Notes: generated by a model from the letters alone, not told the origin. A stretch of 64,000 nucleotides of DNA from Paenibacillus sp. 481 (GCF_021223605.1 NZ_CP075175.1:2486501-2550500), one strand, 5' to 3'. Shown: positions 15,975 through 25,683, counted from the first letter of the stretch. Numbers and translations: made by a program.

Positions 15975-17366
15975 TTATTCAATTGACCCTGACAGTTGAC
16001 GCTGACTAAGCATGTCTTTTCTTCGATACGCGCTTAGCATTAGTCCTACTATGGCAAACTCGAAGATGACCGTTATCATGCCCCAATTCATAAGTGGCAA
16101 ATTGATTGCATTATCTGGAAGTAAGTTCATGCACATCAATAAGTTCCATATTAACTGCACGCCCAATACGGTAATTAATCCAGTGACTAGCCCTCTAGCA
16201 TATCCATCTTTAAGCAATGCCCCCATAAGTAACACTCTTTTAATAAATAAAATGGAAACTAGAACGACAATAATACCAAACACCCATCCGAGGCTATATA
16301 CGGCATAAGTGAATTGGAATCCGCTATCGGGAGAATACGGAAGTGTCATACCGAACCCCTGTCCCCACAACCCTGCCGATTCAAGCAATTTCAAAGAATG
16401 ATCACTTACGGAATAGTGATATTGGCCTGTGAAGTAATGTCTAAACGAATTTAAGTAACTTGTGATCATAATCCAATGGGAACCAATGCTAGTATTACCG
16501 AAGTACACGATTAATCCCATTAGTACTGTAGCAGATACACCAACAGACCGGCGTAATTTCTTATTCCCTGCTACAACCAACAGAACAGCTAGACCTGCAC
16601 AATAAGTAACAAAGTAATTCAACGACGTTGATTGTGTGTACATTAAAATGGGCAATAGCGCAAACAAGCCTGTATTAACCATAAGCTTCGCAAATGGACT
16701 TTGCGTACCTCCCTCTTGCTTCCTTTCCTTCTGTAACTGCAAAATGCCAGCAAAAGAAATAAGGAATAGGTACGGTGATAAATCAAATAGATGGACGTAA
16801 ATCATGTAGAAAGTAGTCAAGTGAGACTCACTCAAGGCATCACGCGGTACTCCGAACAACATATATAAATGAAGCAGGTAGCTAGCGACCAATACCAATA
16901 GCGTTAACCCATAAAGCGGCCATGAGAAACGAAGCAGCTTACGGTAATCGGAAAAATATAACGCGATCATAACAGCAATACCTATGAAACCATATAATAA
17001 ATCTTGCTTGATAGACAAATTTCCAGTTAGATTGGATAGAGCCAGAGCTAGTATGGAAATTAAGGCGATACACACCATACTTGCTACCAGCGCAATAACG
17101 CCCCATTCTGGCTTGGGTTTATGTGCAGTGTGCAGTCCTTTGCCTACCTCCTCAGGATCGCCCATCTTCTTCAGAACGCCTGATACCTTTTCATCTAGAG
17201 AAATGTCGTCTTGGAAACTTCGTTCTTCTGCTAACTCTTCTAAATGAGCCAATAATTCATGTCGTATGTCCTCATGCACAGCTTTGGCCTTTATATGCCC
17301 ACACACACGATCCAAGTATTGAACAATTAGTGGGTGGCTATCAAACCCATTAACCCTGTCACTCAT
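15975..17366 (-). CDS. FtsW/RodA/SpoVE-like membrane protein with N-terminal permease-prefix domain
   Basis: About 463 residues. The first ~85 form a soluble helical prefix (VQYLDRVCGHIKAKAVHEDI; LLAHLEELAEER) of the type found in front of PadR-linked membrane proteins. About ten membrane segments follow, with SEDS-like pieces such as SAGLWGQGFGM and YSLGWVFGIIVV and the loop LLPDNAINLPLMNWG. A regular SEDS protein polymerises peptidoglycan, but catalytic function here is unproven. Start ATG 17366 overlaps the padR stop (ATGA) and has GGAGG 7 bases upstream, so the pair is translationally coupled. Confidence 0.75.
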   Translation of the reverse strand: MSDRVNGFDSHPLIVQYLDRVCGHIKAKAVHEDIRHELLAHLEELAEERSFQDDISLDEKVSGVLKKMGDPEEVGKGLHTAHKPKPEWGVIALVASMVCIALISILALALSNLTGNLSIKQDLLYGFIGIAVMIALYFSDYRKLLRFSWPLYGLTLLVLVASYLLHLYMLFGVPRDALSESHLTTFYMIYVHLFDLSPYLFLISFAGILQLQKERKQEGGTQSPFAKLMVNTGLFALLPILMYTQSTSLNYFVTYCAGLAVLLVVAGNKKLRRSVGVSATVLMGLIVYFGNTSIGSHWIMITSYLNSFRHYFTGQYHYSVSDHSLKLLESAGLWGQGFGMTLPYSPDSGFQFTYAVYSLGWVFGIIVVLVSILFIKRVLLMGALLKDGYARGLVTGLITVLGVQLIWNLLMCMNLLPDNAINLPLMNWGMITVIFEFAIVGLMLSAYRRKDMLSQRQLSGSIE

Positions 17367-17695
17367 AATCCACCCTCCCCAATTACACGGTCGACCGTCG
17401 ATCGGAACAGTTTCCATTCCTGCTTCTTATCGACTAATTGTAACCGTCCTTCCTCCGTTAACTTGTAGTACTTACGCTTGCGTCCACCCTCTTCATTCCA
17501 ATAAGACTCCACTAATTGGTCGACCTCAAGAGTATGTAAAATGGGATACAATGTACCTTCCTTAAATGTGAATACTCCCTCTGAACGTAGCTCTATTTCC
17601 TTCGTCATTTCGTACCCATACATGTCCTTTCGATCAAGCAATGTCAGTATGAGAATAACCGTACTTCCTTTCATTAACTCCTTCTTAATTTTCAT
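17363..17695 (-). CDS. PadR family transcriptional regulator
   Basis: 110 residues. Winged helix with the family motifs LLDRKDMYGYEMTKEI, KEGTLYPILHTLE and GGRKRKYYKLTEEG. Small PadR proteins of this class usually repress themselves and a following membrane-protein gene, here the overlapping FtsW-like gene. An AAGGAGGGAACATAAG-type ribosome binding region precedes the ATG. Confidence 0.88.
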   Translation of the reverse strand: MKIKKELMKGSTVILILTLLDRKDMYGYEMTKEIELRSEGVFTFKEGTLYPILHTLEVDQLVESYWNEEGGRKRKYYKLTEEGRLQLVDKKQEWKLFRSTVDRVIGEGGL

Positions 17696-18015
17696 CTTAT
17701 GTTCCCTCCTTATGCATCGATAATCTATACATCGAATATCTAGGTATTAATATAGATCATAATCGTTTATTATACAAGTCGTCATTTAATGAGAATTTTT
17801 AGGTGGATTTTGCGATCGGCGGCTTTTGCTTGCTCATCATCTATTTAAGTAGGCCGTTATGGATTAAAAAAAGAATGGCATCACAGAGCTAACACTCTGA
17901 AATGCCATTCTTTCATCTTTATGCATGACTTAGCTCGATGAGAGGTATGCCTCAAGCGAGTAGACCATTTCTGGTCCAGCCTCTTTTATAGTATGGGAAG
18001 GGGGTGAACTAGTTA
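17696..18015. other. Intergenic region with padR promoter area and one terminator
   Basis: 320 bases without a gene. Directly upstream of padR an AT-rich stretch (17710-17790) with ATATCTAGGTATTAATATAG should hold its promoter and operator. The hairpin at 17870-17913 and nothing else recognisable follow. Confidence 0.4.
17870..17913. terminator. Stem-loop terminator
   Basis: AAAGAATGGCAT pairs with ATGCCATTCTTT and an inner CAGAG/CTCTG stem lies at 17884-17899. It is suited to end transcription of the minus-strand beta-propeller gene. Confidence 0.75.
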
Positions 18016-19422
18016 TTAATCTTTCAGCGAGTAGAAGCTTAACGTTCCCGACTTCTCATCCGCACTTACGAACAAGCTGCGCTTGTTCACTTTGTGAATG
18101 CCTTCAGGAGCTTTGCCACCAGCAGGGACAACGCTTAACAATTTCGGCTTCGTTGGTCGCGTAATATCGAAGAACAACACGGTGTTTCCGCGCTCCGAGG
18201 CTACGGCTAGAATTTGCTTGTCGCCGAACTCGCCTACCGTTAAATTCTCCACTTCGCTACCGCGGTTAGGGCTGCGGTCGTCAGGGTACAAACCGAGCTT
18301 CGCGTTCGCACGGTCAACAAGCGCCAGACTGTCATATACGACGTTGCCATTCAAGTCCCAAGCCATAACGTTGCGGCCACCTGATTTCACGCCGTCTTTA
18401 AACTCATCCTTGCCAAGGTCACCTTCATTGGCCGTAAACACATATTTGCCGTCGGGGCTAAACACGATGCCGTCTGGCTCCGGACGTGCCGTCAAATCGT
18501 CAACAAATGACACGACGCCATCATTTTTCAAGTCGGCCTTATGCTTCGTAGTGCCGAGGCCGAACACTTTTTGTACGGTCTTGGCTTGCAGGTCAATGAT
18601 CGCAATGGCATTGTTCTCTTGCAGCGTCACGGCTGCAAGCTTGCCGTCTGGGCTAATGTCCGCGTATTCTGGCTGCGGATCTTTCGGATACGTAACCGTT
18701 GGACCTGCATTCGTCAGGTCAATCGCAACGTCCGTTACCGTTCCGTTAAGGGCATCGCCGTTCGGGAACGACAAAATGGCTACCGAGCCAGGGCGCTTTA
18801 CGCGGCTAAAATCAATCTCATTCGTAACCGGATCAGCTTCCTCATCCTCGATACTTACAACGACGGTCAAGCCGTCTTTGGATATAGCGACAGCATCGGG
18901 TCCGATGCCGACTTCGTATGTTTTGACTACAGTACCAGCCGCGATATCGATTACAGCGACAGCACCTTTGTTAGGGTTAAGAAGATCATCGCCTTTGCGA
19001 ACCGCAGCGAGTGCATACTTACCGTTTGGCAACACGGCAACGCTTGTCACTTCCGCTTTGTCTGAAAGGGATTTTAAACTGACTTGTTTTACAACATGAA
19101 TATTCTTTAAATTCTCAATGGATACGATGCTGACAGTGCCTAGGTTAGCTTCTGAAACGAGAAGGAAATTGCCATCGGGTGTGGAGGAAATAATCTCTGC
19201 TGTCTTGCTTGGCATAGCAAATGTGGCTGCTAGTTGAAACCCACTCTTGCGGTGAACTTCAAGCTGAATGTCGTCCTCCTCTACCTGAGGGACAACTTGG
19301 GCTGACGATTCCTGATGAAGCTTGGTGTCATCGGAATGAGCATGGGCTGCAGGGGCGAGCGTTGCTGTGGATGCGATGATGTAAGCTGCAGTTAAAGAAA
19401 GGATCCAATACTTATTAGTCAA
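18016..19422 (-). CDS. Secreted beta-propeller protein (choice-of-anchor-I-like)
   Basis: About 468 residues. Sec signal peptide with cleavage near APAAHAHS, then repeated propeller blades marked by SPDGK/TPDGN-type turns (SSTPDGNFLLVSEANLGTVS, ISPDGKLAAVTLQENNAIAI, FSPDGKYVFTANEGDLG). Proteins with ANEGD..... and SERGN..... motifs belong to the choice-of-anchor-I/phytase-like propeller group whose ligand is unknown. I prefer start TTG 19422 (AAGGAG 8 bases upstream) to GTG 19431, which overlaps that site. Confidence 0.75.
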   Translation of the reverse strand: MTNKYWILSLTAAYIIASTATLAPAAHAHSDDTKLHQESSAQVVPQVEEDDIQLEVHRKSGFQLAATFAMPSKTAEIISSTPDGNFLLVSEANLGTVSIVSIENLKNIHVVKQVSLKSLSDKAEVTSVAVLPNGKYALAAVRKGDDLLNPNKGAVAVIDIAAGTVVKTYEVGIGPDAVAISKDGLTVVVSIEDEEADPVTNEIDFSRVKRPGSVAILSFPNGDALNGTVTDVAIDLTNAGPTVTYPKDPQPEYADISPDGKLAAVTLQENNAIAIIDLQAKTVQKVFGLGTTKHKADLKNDGVVSFVDDLTARPEPDGIVFSPDGKYVFTANEGDLGKDEFKDGVKSGGRNVMAWDLNGNVVYDSLALVDRANAKLGLYPDDRSPNRGSEVENLTVGEFGDKQILAVASERGNTVLFFDITRPTKPKLLSVVPAGGKAPEGIHKVNKRSLFVSADEKSGTLSFYSLKD

Positions 19423-19629
19423 TCGGAACACTCCTTCTTCATCATATTAACGTTCTATCTCTAAGTTTATTGAACACATGGGCAAAAGTAAATAATGTAA
19501 TTCAGTATTCATTCAATTTTTAATTTTATAATAAAAGATAAAAATTTAATGAAAAGTGTAAAGTATACTTATCATAATTAGAGATATAATTTATAATATA
19601 ATTATGAAATTAAAAAGGGGATACCGGCC

Positions 19630-21075
19630 ATGAAAGATCTAATTACCGATGAAAATGTACTACAGGTTTTAAGAGGCTACAATAGATGGTGGGATACAGG
19701 ACAAATTAATGATGATTTTGCAAAACCTATCAAGAGATTTGCATATTTCGATGCAAAGAAGAGCTTTGAACATCAAACCATACGTCGTCATGTCATTCTT
19801 ACGGGACCACGTCGTGTTGGTAAATCGACCATTATGTATCAAACGATTAACGATTTGCTAACCTCAAATGTTCCCTCCAAAAACATATTGTACGTTTCGT
19901 TCGACCATCCTTTATTAAAAATGTCCGAAATAGACAGGATCATTAAAGTATATACGCATAATGTAGCACTGGGCGAGAACATTTATTTATTTTTAGATGA
20001 AATTCAATATGCTCATGAGTGGAGCGGGTGGCTTAAAACCATTTATGACAATAATCCCTCATTTCGAGTGATGGCTACGGGATCAGCTAGCCCTGTATTG
20101 AATGATAAAATGCCTGAAAGTGGAGTGGGTAGATGGGTGCAAATTCAAATACCGACCCTGTCTTTTTATGAGTATTTAGAACTCCGCCGCATTGACACAC
20201 CTGTATTAAATGAAAATATTAAACCAACATCACTTAGTGCAATGAGTGTGCCGGAGCTGCATGATTTTATGGGGAAACTCCAGCCCTTGGAGAAGCATTT
20301 CCATCGCTATTTGTTAATTGGAGGATTCCCTGAAATAGCCCAGTCAGATGATGTGTCATATGGACAAAGAATTATTAGAGAAGATGTAGTGGATAAAGTT
20401 CTAAAGAGAGACATGGTTTCCCTTTTTAAAGTGAGGCATATTGATGAGCTAGAGAGGATATTTTTATATTTATGTATGACAACAGGAAACATCATAGAAG
20501 CTACAACGATTTCAAATCACATGGATATTACACGTCCCACCGCATTGAAATATTTGGAGTTTTTGGAGTTAGCTAATTTGATATATACGAGCTATCCTGT
20601 CGATATGTCTGGAAAAAAGGTGTTGAAAGCAAAGCCCAAAGTATATTTGGCGGATGCAGCAATTCGAAATGCAGTATTACTTCAAGGGGAAGAAGTTCTG
20701 CAAGATGCTGATCAAATGGGAATGATCGTTGAGTCAGCCGTATACAAACATGTTCATACATTTTATTACAATTATAATCCTAAAGTAGGTTACTTCCGCG
20801 ATTCTAGCTCACAGAAAGAAATTGATTTCGTGGTAATGATGCCAAATGCAAAAATATTAATAGAAATTAAATACCGTGAACATCCACGAATCAAGGAAAA
20901 TGAGGCCATAGTTGAATGGTCAAAGCGAGAAGGAACAGCTGCATCGTTGCTCATCACTAAAAATGGTGACGATTATGGATTATTAGATCATGCACCCATT
21001 ATGAGAATACCTGCGTTTGCGTTCCTGTATTTGTTGGGGCATGCGGAGAAGCACCGCTCCAAGCGAACTGTTTAA
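19630..21075 (+). CDS. AAA-type ATPase with DUF4143 C-terminal domain
   Basis: 481 residues. Walker A GPRRVGKS at 59-66, Walker B IYLFLDEIQ, a sensor segment VMATGSASP, then a winged-helix section and a C-terminal DUF4143 region with the PD-(D/E)XK-like pattern KEIDFVVMMPNAKILIEIKY. Such proteins are widespread, often mobile, with no settled role; nuclease-linked or DNA-repair roles have been suggested from the fold. The surrounding DNA is notably AT-rich and it has no partner gene, which is compatible with lateral acquisition. Confidence 0.85.
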   Translation: MKDLITDENVLQVLRGYNRWWDTGQINDDFAKPIKRFAYFDAKKSFEHQTIRRHVILTGPRRVGKSTIMYQTINDLLTSNVPSKNILYVSFDHPLLKMSEIDRIIKVYTHNVALGENIYLFLDEIQYAHEWSGWLKTIYDNNPSFRVMATGSASPVLNDKMPESGVGRWVQIQIPTLSFYEYLELRRIDTPVLNENIKPTSLSAMSVPELHDFMGKLQPLEKHFHRYLLIGGFPEIAQSDDVSYGQRIIREDVVDKVLKRDMVSLFKVRHIDELERIFLYLCMTTGNIIEATTISNHMDITRPTALKYLEFLELANLIYTSYPVDMSGKKVLKAKPKVYLADAAIRNAVLLQGEEVLQDADQMGMIVESAVYKHVHTFYYNYNPKVGYFRDSSSQKEIDFVVMMPNAKILIEIKYREHPRIKENEAIVEWSKREGTAASLLITKNGDDYGLLDHAPIMRIPAFAFLYLLGHAEKHRSKRTV

Positions 21076-21089
21076 CGCGATGTGATAAG

Positions 21090-21150
21090 AGGCAGTCTAG
21101 AGCCCTTGTGTTAATAAAAAATTTTTGGGACAATAATAAACAGACTGCCT
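21090..21150. other. Inverted repeat between the ATPase and rlmN-like genes
   Basis: AGGCAGTCT (21090-21098) and AGACTGCCT (21142-21150) are exact complements around 43 AT-rich bases. It could be a terminator for the ATPase gene or a leader structure for the methyltransferase; it has no T tract. Confidence 0.4.
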
Positions 21151-21217
21151 AGACTCGGATGTTTGAGTAGAATAGGAACATATATTACGAATTTTACGTT
21201 TCGAAAAGAGGATAACG

Positions 21218-22321
21218 ATGAATAATCAATCCATTTATGGATTAACACTAGAGCAATTGACGACATGGCTAGCGGAACATGGGCATAAGAAGTTTCGGGC
21301 CTTACAAGTATGGGATTTGCTTTATCGCAAGCGGGTAACCGAATTCTCAGATATGACCGATGTTCATAAAGACTGTCTCGCCGTTTTGGGAGAACATTTC
21401 GCGATTCAAACTTTAAGTGAGCACGTGAAGCAAGAATCCGCAGATGGAACGGTTAAATTTCTGTTCCGGTTGCAGGATGGGAACTTAATTGAAACCGTAT
21501 TGATGCGTCATAAATACGGTTTGTCGGTCTGTGTGACGACGCAAGTCGGCTGCAACATCGGGTGCAGCTTCTGTGCGAGTGGATTAATTGCGAAGAGCCG
21601 CGACTTATCGAGCGGCGAAATTGTCGAGCAAGTGATGAAGGTACAGCATCACCTTGATCGTGTGGGACAAGGGGAGAAGGTAAGCAACCTTGTTGTCATG
21701 GGTATTGGTGAGCCGTTTGATAACTTCACCAACATGGTAGACTTTTTACGTGTCATTACGGATCATAAAGGACTCGCCATCGGTGCGAGACGAATTACTG
21801 TATCGACGAGTGGCCTTGCAGGTAAGATTGTGGAATTCGCGGATCTGAACTTACGGGTAAACCTTGCGATTTCGTTACATGCGCCTAACAATGAGCTACG
21901 TACGCAAATTATGAAAATTAACCGCGCCATTCCGATTGAGAAAGTAATGGACGCGATGGACTACTATTTCAAGACAACGAATCAAAAAGTGACGTTGGAG
22001 TATATTTTGCTCAAGGACGTTAACGATCAGCGGGAGCATGCGGCTCAATTGGCGGAGCTTATCAAGGACAGGCTGAATACGGTAAAGGTAAACTTAATTC
22101 CGTATAATCCGGTAGATGAGCATAGCCAATATCAAAGAACTTCACGTGATTCCGTGAAAGAGTTCTATGATGTGCTGAAAAAAGCTGGCGTCAATAGCAG
22201 CGTTCGTCTTGAACACGGCACAGACATTGATGCCGCGTGCGGTCAGCTGCGAAGCAAGCAAATGAAGAAGGCACAGGAAGCAGGTAGTGAGAAGGACAAG
22301 GCTCCTTCCTGTAGCTCTTAA
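21218..22321 (+). CDS. rlmN: RlmN-type radical SAM 23S rRNA A2503 methyltransferase, divergent paralogue
   Basis: 367 residues. Radical-SAM cluster C112-x3-C116-x2-C119 in [14 protein letters not shown], the upstream methyl-transfer Cys105 (SVCVTTQ) and the second catalytic Cys in DIDAACGQL, plus GIGEPFDN and LAISLHAPN. This pattern methylates C2 of A2503 in 23S rRNA (RlmN) or C8 (Cfr). GIGEPFDN is RlmN-like while [10 protein letters not shown] and NLIPYNP depart from the standard B. subtilis enzyme, so it may be a second, specialised copy. AGAGG 6 bases before the ATG. The tail ends in the odd KAPSCSS. Confidence 0.82.
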   Translation: MNNQSIYGLTLEQLTTWLAEHGHKKFRALQVWDLLYRKRVTEFSDMTDVHKDCLAVLGEHFAIQTLSEHVKQESADGTVKFLFRLQDGNLIETVLMRHKYGLSVCVTTQVGCNIGCSFCASGLIAKSRDLSSGEIVEQVMKVQHHLDRVGQGEKVSNLVVMGIGEPFDNFTNMVDFLRVITDHKGLAIGARRITVSTSGLAGKIVEFADLNLRVNLAISLHAPNNELRTQIMKINRAIPIEKVMDAMDYYFKTTNQKVTLEYILLKDVNDQREHAAQLAELIKDRLNTVKVNLIPYNPVDEHSQYQRTSRDSVKEFYDVLKKAGVNSSVRLEHGTDIDAACGQLRSKQMKKAQEAGSEKDKAPSCSS

Positions 22322-22325
22322 CAAG

Positions 22326-22392
22326 TAAGTAAGCGATATTCTCAAGATGTGTATATGGCACATCGAAGAGGCTGTTGCTTACTTATTTTTTT
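22326..22392 (+). terminator. Terminator after the rlmN-like gene
   Basis: TAAGTAAGC pairs with GCTTACTTA, with an inner GATGTG/CACATC stem, followed by eight Ts. Confidence 0.8.
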
Positions 22393-22472
22393 ATGTTCAA
22401 TTTACGAATAAAGAGGATGTTAAAGACATCGTCAGCGAGATTTACTATCGGCTGTGGCAAAAAAGTCCTTGA
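22383..22472 (+). pseudogene. Fragment of an ECF sigma factor gene (region 2)
   Basis: The frame through 22395-22472 reads VQFTNKEDVKDIVSEIYYRL followed by WQKSP and TGA at 22470. The DVKDIVSEIYYRLW segment is the conserved region 2 core of ECF sigma factors. No other part of the gene remains: a terminator abuts it on the left and another on the right, so this is a short fossil. Confidence 0.6.
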
Positions 22473-22498
22473 ACTGTATGATAAGCAGTTCAAGGACT
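22464..22498 (-). terminator. Terminator of the luciferase-like gene
   Basis: A perfect 13-bp stem (22464-22476 with 22486-22498); on the minus strand it is followed by a run of six Ts. Confidence 0.85.
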
Positions 22499-22512
22499 CA
22501 TGCATCAAATTG

Positions 22513-23565
22513 CTATAGGCTTTGTTTCATCATCTCTGCCATGATCTCATAAGAATGCAAACGGGCTTGATGATTATGAACATGAGCCGTAATCATCAAT
22601 TCGTCAGCCTGCGTTTCGTTCAGGAACGACTGAAGCTTGTCCTGCACAGTCGTCTTATCCCCTGTGATGGAGTAATGCAGCATTTTACGAACCATCGCTT
22701 TTTCCTGCTCGTTCCAGAGGCTGTCCATGCTGTCCACAGGAACCGGAGCCTGCAACTGTCCGGGAACTCCACGGATCAAGTTAAGGAACTGCTGCTCTTG
22801 GGAAGTAGCAAGCCAGCGAGCTTCCTCATCGGTGTCAGCCGCAATGGCGTTTACACCGACCATCACGTAAGGCTTGTCCAGCGCTTCCGAAGGGCGGAAA
22901 CTATTGCGATACAGCTCTAGAGCTGGTAGCAAGTAGTCCGGTGCAAAGTGGCTCGCGAAGGCAAAAGGTAGCCCAAGCTGGCCTGCAAGCTGAGCGCTAA
23001 AGCCGCTGGACCCAAGCAGCCAAAGCGGGATGTTCAGCCCTTCGCCTGGAATAGCGCGCACGCCCGTCGTGCCGAACGCTGCTGGGTTCAAATAAGCACG
23101 CAGCTCACTTAACAGCTGCGGGAAATCTTGCCCCGTACTGTCCAGGCCTCGCCGCAGGGCACGGGCGGTAAGCTGGTCAGAACCAGGGGCCCGTCCAAGA
23201 CCAAGATCAATCCGGCCTGGATACATTGATTCCAGTGTGCCGAACTGCTCCGCAATAACTAACGGCGCATGGTTAGGTAGCATAATGCCGCCAGACCCTA
23301 CCCGAATCGTATTCGTTCCGGCGGCGACATAGCCGATAATTAAAGAGGTGGCTGAACTAGCTACACCTGGCATATTATGATGCTCAGCGAGCCAATATCT
23401 GTGGTAGCCCCACTGTTCAGCATGACGGGCAAGGTCAAGCGTATGGCTAAACGATTGAGCCGCCGTGCTGCCAGCAACGATCGGGGCAAGATCTAATATG
23501 GAAAAAGGAACATCATGAACTTGTTTCTGTTGCCTATGTGTCGTGCCGTCTTCAAACATATTCAT
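22513..23565 (-). CDS. LLM class flavin-dependent oxidoreductase (luciferase-like)
   Basis: 350 residues. Single-component bacterial-luciferase fold: [12 protein letters not shown] at the N-terminus, [33 protein letters not shown] and [11 protein letters not shown], as in the MsnO8-type LLM family. It is expected to be an FMN-dependent monooxygenase acting on an unknown substrate with reduced flavin supplied by another enzyme. AGAGGG precedes the first ATG; a second ATG six bases on is also possible. Confidence 0.88.
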   Translation of the reverse strand: MNMFEDGTTHRQQKQVHDVPFSILDLAPIVAGSTAAQSFSHTLDLARHAEQWGYHRYWLAEHHNMPGVASSATSLIIGYVAAGTNTIRVGSGGIMLPNHAPLVIAEQFGTLESMYPGRIDLGLGRAPGSDQLTARALRRGLDSTGQDFPQLLSELRAYLNPAAFGTTGVRAIPGEGLNIPLWLLGSSGFSAQLAGQLGLPFAFASHFAPDYLLPALELYRNSFRPSEALDKPYVMVGVNAIAADTDEEARWLATSQEQQFLNLIRGVPGQLQAPVPVDSMDSLWNEQEKAMVRKMLHYSITGDKTTVQDKLQSFLNETQADELMITAHVHNHQARLHSYEIMAEMMKQSL

Positions 23566-23755
23566 GTCACCCTCTCTTGAAAATGGACATTCATTTCATG
23601 TAAACCATGTGTACAACATCTTCATCAAAAAGTGTAACATGTCGACTTAATTGCATCAAACTCAGTTTCAGTTACTCGGTAAGCGAGTGAGCGTGCCCAC
23701 AGAATATACTAACGGTACACCAACGACACACCAAAGACGCACCCACGACACATCA

Positions 23756-23816
23756 AAAAGAAGAGCACTTCAACTCGGAAATCATAATCATAAACATGAA
23801 TCCGAAGTTAAAGTGC
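23756..23816 (-). terminator. Terminator of the distal glycosyltransferase gene
   Basis: An imperfect long stem (GCACTTCAACTCGGA with TCCGAAGTTAAAGTGC) followed on the minus strand by CTTCTTTTTG. The rest of the 281-base gap 23566-23846 holds nothing I recognise. Confidence 0.6.
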
Positions 23817-23846
23817 CCTCCTTGTCCAATCAAGCGCAGCTCCCTG

Positions 23847-24563
23847 TTATTTCGTTACGTATTTTCTGAAGTCGCGCACACCGGGAACAATTTTAGCATT
23901 CCTTTTCAAAATATAATCATCCTTCGCTTTCCACGTATGACCCGCCCGATTTTTACGACGTATGGCAGCAAAATTGTACTTACTACCCGCGTAAAGCCGA
24001 TATCCCTTGGCCCGACTATCCGTACAGAACTGCACATCTTCCCCGAGGCTAACATTAGAGAAGGGGACATTTCGCAGCACTTCCCTTTTCATAAATAAGG
24101 TGGCCCCTGCGACAACTCGTACAAATTTGTTCTCTGTTTTAGGAAAGCGAAGAACAAGCGTCCGCTTACCCTCAAGCCAGCAATAATAAGCGCGTTTTCC
24201 CACAATATCAGCCTTAGAATTCTCAATCGCACGCACCGAGCCCGCAACATATTTAGGGGCGTAATAATCGTCATCATCAAATTTGGCAACGTAGTCATAC
24301 TTCGACTTACTGACGCCCAGATTCAGGCAGTGGCCTAACGAAGTTTTTTCAGGTAGTTGATAGATGGATACATTTTTATATTTTTTAGCCAACTGTTTAT
24401 AGACGGCAATCTTCATATCATCTTTGTTTAAAATGATAATCAGCTCTTTTTTAGCCCACGTTTGTCGATTATAGTTGCGAAAAACATTGTGAATAAAGTG
24501 GGCTCGTCTAGTGCACGTAATAATCGAAACGCCCTTCGGTTGAGGTTGTTGCTTTTTAGCCAT
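23847..24563 (-). CDS. Family 2 glycosyltransferase, copy A
   Basis: 238 residues. GT-A fold: GVSIITCTRR at the nucleotide-sugar strand, ELIIILNKDD, and the metal-binding motif KFDDDD at about 94-99, followed by GATLFMKREVL and GEDVQFCTDSRAKGY. No membrane anchor or signal. It is a tandem paralogue of the next gene upstream (24811-25527), equal in length and clearly homologous throughout. GGAGG 11 bases before the ATG. Acceptor unknown; a role in cell or spore surface glycosylation is a guess from the adjacent deacetylase. Confidence 0.83.
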   Translation of the reverse strand: MAKKQQPQPKGVSIITCTRRAHFIHNVFRNYNRQTWAKKELIIILNKDDMKIAVYKQLAKKYKNVSIYQLPEKTSLGHCLNLGVSKSKYDYVAKFDDDDYYAPKYVAGSVRAIENSKADIVGKRAYYCWLEGKRTLVLRFPKTENKFVRVVAGATLFMKREVLRNVPFSNVSLGEDVQFCTDSRAKGYRLYAGSKYNFAAIRRKNRAGHTWKAKDDYILKRNAKIVPGVRDFRKYVTK

Positions 24564-24656
24564 ACAGGATGATACCTCCTTCGTGCTCCCTTTGTCCGAC
24601 TATGAATATTTTCTATTTTCATAGAATCATCATTTAATATGCTATACATTTCTAGC

Positions 24657-24697
24657 AAAATCGAAACGGCACACGAACCGGATACATCGTGGAAAAG
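24657..24697. repeat. Duplicated intergenic block, copy 1
   Basis: About 41 bases resembling 25623-25663: AAAAnnnAAACGGC, 16 bases, WCGTGGAAAA in both copies. Each lies about 95 bases upstream of a glycosyltransferase start codon, so the duplication that produced the two genes included their upstream DNA. Confidence 0.55.
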
Positions 24698-24810
24698 AGG
24701 ATCATATAACTTTCGCAAGCCAGCAATATGTATGTAATCTACAAAAAAAAAGAGTTTAGCGGCCCCTAGCATGCCAAAAATGAGGACGATGAGACCGCCT
24801 TCTATTAAAA

Positions 24811-25527
24811 CTATCTACTTACGTATCTCTTAAATCGACGCACCCCGTATACGATTTTCACATTTTTATGCAGTAGTCTTTGTTCTGTAATTTTCCATGT
24901 GTGGCCGCTTGCATTTTTTCGACGAATCGCAGTGAAATTATATTTCCCGCCTGAGTAAAGGGTATAGCCCTTGGCCCGACTATCACGACAGAACTGGTCA
25001 TCCTCGCCAACACTTATGTTCGCGAAACGAACATGTTCAAATACTCTTTTACGGAACACGAGGGTGGCGCCAGGGAGAATACTCACATACTTATGATCGG
25101 CCCCTGGAGAGCGCAGGATGAGCAATTTCCTGCCGCCAAGCCAACAGTAGAAAGATTTCTTGCCAACTACATCTGCTTTCGACCGCCATAATGCGTCCAT
25201 GGAATCAGCCAAATAGGAGGTAGAATAAAAATCGTCGTCATCAAACTTGGCAATGTAGTTATATTTGGTTTTGAACACACCGAAATTGAGGCAGGAGCCT
25301 AACGAAGTTTTTTCAGGCAGTTGATAGACGGATACATGTGCATATCTTTTGGCCATTTGTTTATACGTATGAACATTCATATCATCATTGTTCAAAATGA
25401 TAATGAGCTCTTTATGCTTCCATGTTTGTTTGTCGTAGTTGTGAAACACATTTTTCATGTAGCGGGCACGATTGGTGCACGTAATAATGGAAACCCCACT
25501 TGGACTCCAATGTGAGCTGGTAGTCAT
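24811..25527 (-). CDS. Family 2 glycosyltransferase, copy B
   Basis: 238 residues, homologous to copy A along its whole length: GVSIITCTNRA, ELIIILNNDD, YQLPEKTSLGSCLNFGV, KFDDDD and GEDDQFCRDSRAKGY. GGAGGG 9 bases before the ATG. No anchor or signal peptide. It is divergent from a polysaccharide deacetylase across 156 bases, which hints that the three genes modify one polysaccharide. Which sugar or acceptor is used cannot be read. Confidence 0.83.
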   Translation of the reverse strand: MTTSSHWSPSGVSIITCTNRARYMKNVFHNYDKQTWKHKELIIILNNDDMNVHTYKQMAKRYAHVSVYQLPEKTSLGSCLNFGVFKTKYNYIAKFDDDDFYSTSYLADSMDALWRSKADVVGKKSFYCWLGGRKLLILRSPGADHKYVSILPGATLVFRKRVFEHVRFANISVGEDDQFCRDSRAKGYTLYSGGKYNFTAIRRKNASGHTWKITEQRLLHKNVKIVYGVRRFKRYVSR

Positions 25528-25622
25528 ATGTTGTATCCCTCCCTCGTAATGAATTTCATCGCCTTAGGCCTTTTCTCAATTTTTTGCAAAATGGAATCAC
25601 TATATATGTATGAATTGTATAT

Positions 25623-25663
25623 AAAATAAAAACGGCTTATGGATAGGGTACAACGTGGAAAAT
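25623..25663. repeat. Duplicated intergenic block, copy 2
   Basis: Partner of the block at 24657-24697, here between copy B (minus) and the deacetylase (plus). In copy 1 no gene is left on the plus side, which suggests a lost divergent gene there. Confidence 0.55.
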
Positions 25664-25683
25664 GAGAACTTGGAGGGAAGCGT

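Noticed and set aside
18098-19099. 333-codon plus-strand frame
   Set aside because: Shadow of the beta-propeller gene; Ser/Pro-rich composition and no ribosome binding site or homology.
21090-21150. Insertion-sequence ends around the ATPase/rlmN gap
   Set aside because: The 9-bp inverted repeat encloses only 43 bases, has no target duplication and no transposase.
24440-24772. 110-codon minus-strand frame upstream of glycosyltransferase A
   Set aside because: It overlaps the start of the real gene in another frame and covers the duplicated intergenic block.
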